Of a stretch of DNA of 8,867 nucleotides, positions 6,042-8,867 are shown piece by piece. A program made the translations under genes and the position numbers. The number at the start of each line of letters is the position of its first letter. Position 1 is the first letter of the stretch. Under the pieces are notes generated by a model. The model did no database searches, had not been told where the DNA came from, and saw only the letters and a program-made list of their open reading frames with translations. Source of the stretch: JAFEBO01 sp044375915 (GTDB taxonomy: Bacteria; Planctomycetota; Phycisphaerae; Phycisphaerales; UBA1924); the NCBI GenBank assembly GCA_044375915.1, contig JBILLU010000135.1, positions 1 to 8,867 of the forward strand, given 5' to 3'.

Positions 6042-6097
6042 AGTCCTTCTACAAGACAAGCGAGCCGAGCGTGAGTGATGCCGCGGAACCCAACGAG

Positions 6098-8740
6098 ATG
6101 ACCCCGGAGCAGTTCGTGCGCCTGCGCGGCATCTTCGCCCAGGCGAGCGAACTGCCGGCGACGGCGCGGGTCGCATTTGTGACCAGCGCGTGCGCCGGAG
6201 ACGAAGCCCTGGTGAAGCAGGTCATGGAACTGCTCGCCGCGAGCGACACCGTGGGCAGCCGCTTCAACCCCGACAGCACGGCGATGGGCCGGGAGTTGCT
6301 GGACCTGCCGCGGGATGAGGTTCCGGCGCAGATCGGGCCGTATCGCATCGGTTCGGTCATCGGTCGCGGCGGCATGGGGGCGGTGTACGAGGCGGAGCAG
6401 CGGAACCCGCAGCGGCGGGTCGCGCTCAAAGTCATCAAACTGGGGATGGACACGGCCCAGGTGGTCGCGCGCTTCGAGCAGGAGCGTCAGGCGCTGGCGA
6501 TCCTGGATCATCCGAACATCGCCAAGGTGCTGGACGCGGGTGTGACGGAGACGGGCAGGCCGTACTTCGTGATGGAGTTCGTGCAGGGCGTGCCGATCGC
6601 GGAGTACTGCGATACCAACAAGCTCTCGATCGAGGAGAGGCTGGGTTTGTTCGATCAGGTGTGCCAGGCGGTGCAGCACGCGCACACCAAGGGCATCATC
6701 CACCGCGATCTCAAGCCCAGCAACGTGCTGGTGAGCATGCGGGACGGCAAGGCGACGGCGAAGGTGATCGATTTCGGCGTGGCGAAGGCGACGGCGTCGA
6801 AGCTCACCGAGCGAACACTGTTTACCGAGCATCAGCAGTTGATCGGAACGCCGGAGTACATGAGCCCCGAGCAGGCCGAGGGATCGCTCGATATTGACAC
6901 GCGGACGGACGTGTACTCATTGGGTGTGCTGCTCTATGAGTTGCTCACGGGCACGACGCCGTTCGATTCGCGGATGCTGCGTGCCGCGGCGTACGGCGAG
7001 ATTCAGCGGATCATCCGCGAGGTGGATCCGCCCAAGCCCTCGACGAGGCTGAGCCAGAGCAAGGAGACGCTGGCGGGCGTGGCCGCGAAGCGTCACACCG
7101 AGCCGGCGCGATTGGCATCAACGATCCGGGGCGAACTCGACTGGATCGTTATGAAGGCGCTCGAGAAGGAGCGCCAGCGCCGCTACGAGACCGCGAACGG
7201 GCTGGCGATGGATGTGCGGCGGTACCTGAGCGGGGAGGCGGTGCTGGCCGTGCCGCCGAGCCGTGCGTATCGGGCCCGGAAGTTTGTTGTCCGCAACACA
7301 CTGTGGGTTGGCGCGGTCGCCGCCGTGTCGATGGCGCTGCTGGTGGGGCTGGGGGCATCGACCGCGATGTACGTGCGCGAGCAGCGAGCACGCGAGCGAG
7401 CGGATGCGAAGGAGCGGTTGAGCACCGCGGTGCGGAAGTACCTGATCAGTAATCTGCTGCTGGCGGCGGGGCCGGATCGGATGGGGTACGAGGTCAAGAT
7501 GCTGGACGTTCTGACCAAGGCGTCGGACGGCCTGAGCGAGCAGTTCAAGGACGATCCGGAAGTCGAGGGGAGCATCCGCGGTGATCTGGCGACGGTGCTG
7601 CGGCAGATCGGCAAGACGAAGGAGAGCGTGGAGCAGTGGCGGCTGGCGATGCCGCGGATCGAGGCGGCGGCGGGGAATGACTCCGCGACGACGATCGCAG
7701 CGCTGAACGGCTACGGGGCGGCGTTGCAGGCAGCGCGGATGGACGCGGAGTGGCTCGCTCATTCGCAGGAAGTGATGAAGCGTGCCAGCGGGTTGGACGT
7801 TGACAGCGTGGAGCGGCTGCACGCGATCAACAACCTGGGCGGGGCGCTCGTCACGGCCCGTCGCCACGCCGAGGCCGCTCCGATGCTCCGCGAGGCGGTC
7901 GCGCGCGCCGAACTGAATCTCTCCAAGCACGCGGAGGTCTACACGCACCTGCTCATCTGGCTCACGACCTGCGAAGAGGCGATGGGCAACAAGGATGCGG
8001 GTCTGGAGATGCGGCGCAAGTCGGTCGAGCACGCCGAGCGCACGTATGGACCCGACAACCGGGCGACCTTCACGACGCGCTACAACTACGCGCTCGTGCT
8101 GGTGCGTGCGGGCCGCACCGAGGAGTCGCTGGCGCTGATCGACCAGATCGTCGGCCCTGCGGAGCGGGCGTATCCGCCGAACAGCCCGGACCGCGGGTAC
8201 GTCTACCTCGGGGTGGGCAACATCCTCGGCAGCGCGCGGCGGTACGAACAGTCGCTCGGCTACCTCGATAAGGCCCGGGACGTCTTTGACCGCGCATTCC
8301 CCGACTTTGATTGGGTGTGTGAGCAGGTCACCCACAACTATCGCGCGCTCTATTCCCGCTGGCCGGGGCATGCGAACGAACTCAAGGAATGGTGCTATCA
8401 CGGGCTTCGAGCCCGGCTGCTTCTGGCACGCGAGGGTGAGCGGCAGAACCTGCCCGACGCGATCGCGTCGGCGAAGAAGCAGGTGGAAGCCGCCGGAGGT
8501 TCGTTTGATGCGATCGAAGCACTGGACGTGATGTGGGCTCGGCGCGACGTGTTCGCGCCCGAAGGGCACCGGCGGCGGACCTCGTACTTCGCGAACTACG
8601 CGCGGCTGGCCATCCTGCTAGACCGTCGTGAACACGTCGAGGAGGCGTTGAGGATCGCGGAATCCTCGTTGTCGACCGCGATCGAGCCGGAGAACGCCGC
8701 GCCGCTTTTGGAGGCGGCTCGGCGCGAGGCAGGGAAGTGA
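6098..8740 (+). CDS. Membrane-anchored Ser/Thr protein kinase with TPR tail
   Basis: PknB-type (Hanks) kinase of 880 aa. An N-terminal helical segment of the ELPxxxRxxF type (about 1-50) precedes the kinase domain (about 82-378): Gly loop GRGGMG (89-94), ATP lysine in VALK (Lys111), catalytic HRDLKPSN (Asp204, Lys206, Asn209), DFG (Asp225) and GTPEYMSPEQ (250-259). All key residues are present, so it should be active. The LDWIVMKALEKERQRRYETA block and PPSRAYRARKF are hallmarks of the planctomycete family. One transmembrane helix (about 400-426) leads to a TPR-like region (about 440-875) that probably lies outside the membrane and binds proteins. Start: the frame is open to ATG 5990, but that start lies inside the inverted-repeat element; ATG 6098 (MTPEQFVRLRGIF) or GTG 6071 fits better. 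It lies downstream of the sigma factor gene, probably co-transcribed, and is likely its regulator (inference). Confidence 0.92.
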   Translation: MTPEQFVRLRGIFAQASELPATARVAFVTSACAGDEALVKQVMELLAASDTVGSRFNPDSTAMGRELLDLPRDEVPAQIGPYRIGSVIGRGGMGAVYEAEQRNPQRRVALKVIKLGMDTAQVVARFEQERQALAILDHPNIAKVLDAGVTETGRPYFVMEFVQGVPIAEYCDTNKLSIEERLGLFDQVCQAVQHAHTKGIIHRDLKPSNVLVSMRDGKATAKVIDFGVAKATASKLTERTLFTEHQQLIGTPEYMSPEQAEGSLDIDTRTDVYSLGVLLYELLTGTTPFDSRMLRAAAYGEIQRIIREVDPPKPSTRLSQSKETLAGVAAKRHTEPARLASTIRGELDWIVMKALEKERQRRYETANGLAMDVRRYLSGEAVLAVPPSRAYRARKFVVRNTLWVGAVAAVSMALLVGLGASTAMYVREQRARERADAKERLSTAVRKYLISNLLLAAGPDRMGYEVKMLDVLTKASDGLSEQFKDDPEVEGSIRGDLATVLRQIGKTKESVEQWRLAMPRIEAAAGNDSATTIAALNGYGAALQAARMDAEWLAHSQEVMKRASGLDVDSVERLHAINNLGGALVTARRHAEAAPMLREAVARAELNLSKHAEVYTHLLIWLTTCEEAMGNKDAGLEMRRKSVEHAERTYGPDNRATFTTRYNYALVLVRAGRTEESLALIDQIVGPAERAYPPNSPDRGYVYLGVGNILGSARRYEQSLGYLDKARDVFDRAFPDFDWVCEQVTHNYRALYSRWPGHANELKEWCYHGLRARLLLAREGERQNLPDAIASAKKQVEAAGGSFDAIEALDVMWARRDVFAPEGHRRRTSYFANYARLAILLDRREHVEEALRIAESSLSTAIEPENAAPLLEAARREAGK

Positions 8741-8787
8741 TCGACGGCGTAGCCAGTGGGACAACGTCTCCCACCGGCTCCCCGAGC

Positions 8788-8805
8788 CGCGGGCTTCAGC
8801 CCGCG
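8788..8805. repeat. Short GC-rich hairpin downstream of the kinase gene
   Basis: CGCGGGC (8788-8794) pairs perfectly with GCCCGCG (8799-8805) around TTCA. No T-run follows on either side, so it is not a standard intrinsic terminator. The GGGCTTCAGCCC core resembles short palindromes scattered through many GC-rich genomes. It may still act as the transcript end of the kinase gene. Confidence 0.5.
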
Positions 8806-8867
8806 CGGGTTGGGGGTGGGTGATGTTTCAGCGTTCGTTGGCCCAATCACGCGACGACCGCGCGGGC

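Noticed and set aside
5990..6097. Upstream ATG 5990 as the kinase start
   Set aside because: The extra 36 residues derive largely from the dispersed repeat arm and do not resemble the family N-terminus.
5960..6832. Minus-strand open frame of 290 codons overlapping the kinase start
   Set aside because: Shadow of the kinase gene; its C-terminal TTETQRHREQ-like peptide is a known translation artefact of the inverted-repeat arm.
7118..8569. Minus-strand open frame of 483 codons opposite the kinase gene
   Set aside because: Arg/His/Pro-rich antisense translation typical of GC-rich DNA; the plus strand encodes a complete kinase-TPR protein in the same stretch.
1..8867. CRISPR array, phage genes, toxin-antitoxin pair, tRNA or rRNA
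   Set aside because: Looked for on both strands; the only regular repeats are coding Ig units, and no such gene or RNA signature was recognised.

Overview
The window looks like chromosomal DNA of a GC-rich planctomycete, most probably of the Phycisphaerae type. Three things point there: secreted proteins ending in a dockerin-like double EF-hand tail, a long protein built of bacterial Ig-like repeats, and an ECF sigma factor of the Sig-70_X6 kind followed by a membrane-anchored Ser/Thr kinase with a TPR tail. This placement is inferred from protein families, not from a marker gene.

Left half (1-5056), minus strand. Two predicted exported proteins lie in the same direction. The upstream one (3605-5056) has a signal peptide, two diverged tandem copies of a beta-rich domain and a dockerin-like tail. 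The downstream one (351-3209) has a signal peptide, one atypical Ig-like domain, eight Ig-like repeats of about 92 residues and a similar tail. Between them (3406-3531) lies a leftover coding tail that still aligns with the C-terminus of the Ig protein, in frame and with a stop, but has no gene body. Each of the three tails is followed by its own hairpin terminator on the minus strand. The two intact genes share an identical 9-bp terminator stem.

Right half (5282-8740), plus strand. An ECF sigma factor gene diverges from the dockerin genes across a 225-bp gap. A Ser/Thr kinase with a single transmembrane helix and a TPR-rich C-terminal part follows in the same direction. A dispersed inverted-repeat element (5878-6041) with a G-tract core sits between them. 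It lengthens the gap and creates a spurious in-frame N-terminal extension of the kinase, so the true kinase start is placed at 6098 (or GTG 6071).

Working model (inference): the kinase senses a signal at the membrane and controls the sigma factor, as in known ECF-STK pairs, while the divergent neighbours encode cell-surface or secreted proteins carrying a shared C-terminal module. No phage, CRISPR, tRNA, rRNA or transposase gene was found. The most noteworthy points are the decayed paralogue tail with its own terminator, the asymmetric internal duplication in the 483-aa protein, the three-cysteine pattern of all eight Ig repeats, and the inverted-repeat/G-tract element inside the sigma-kinase pair.
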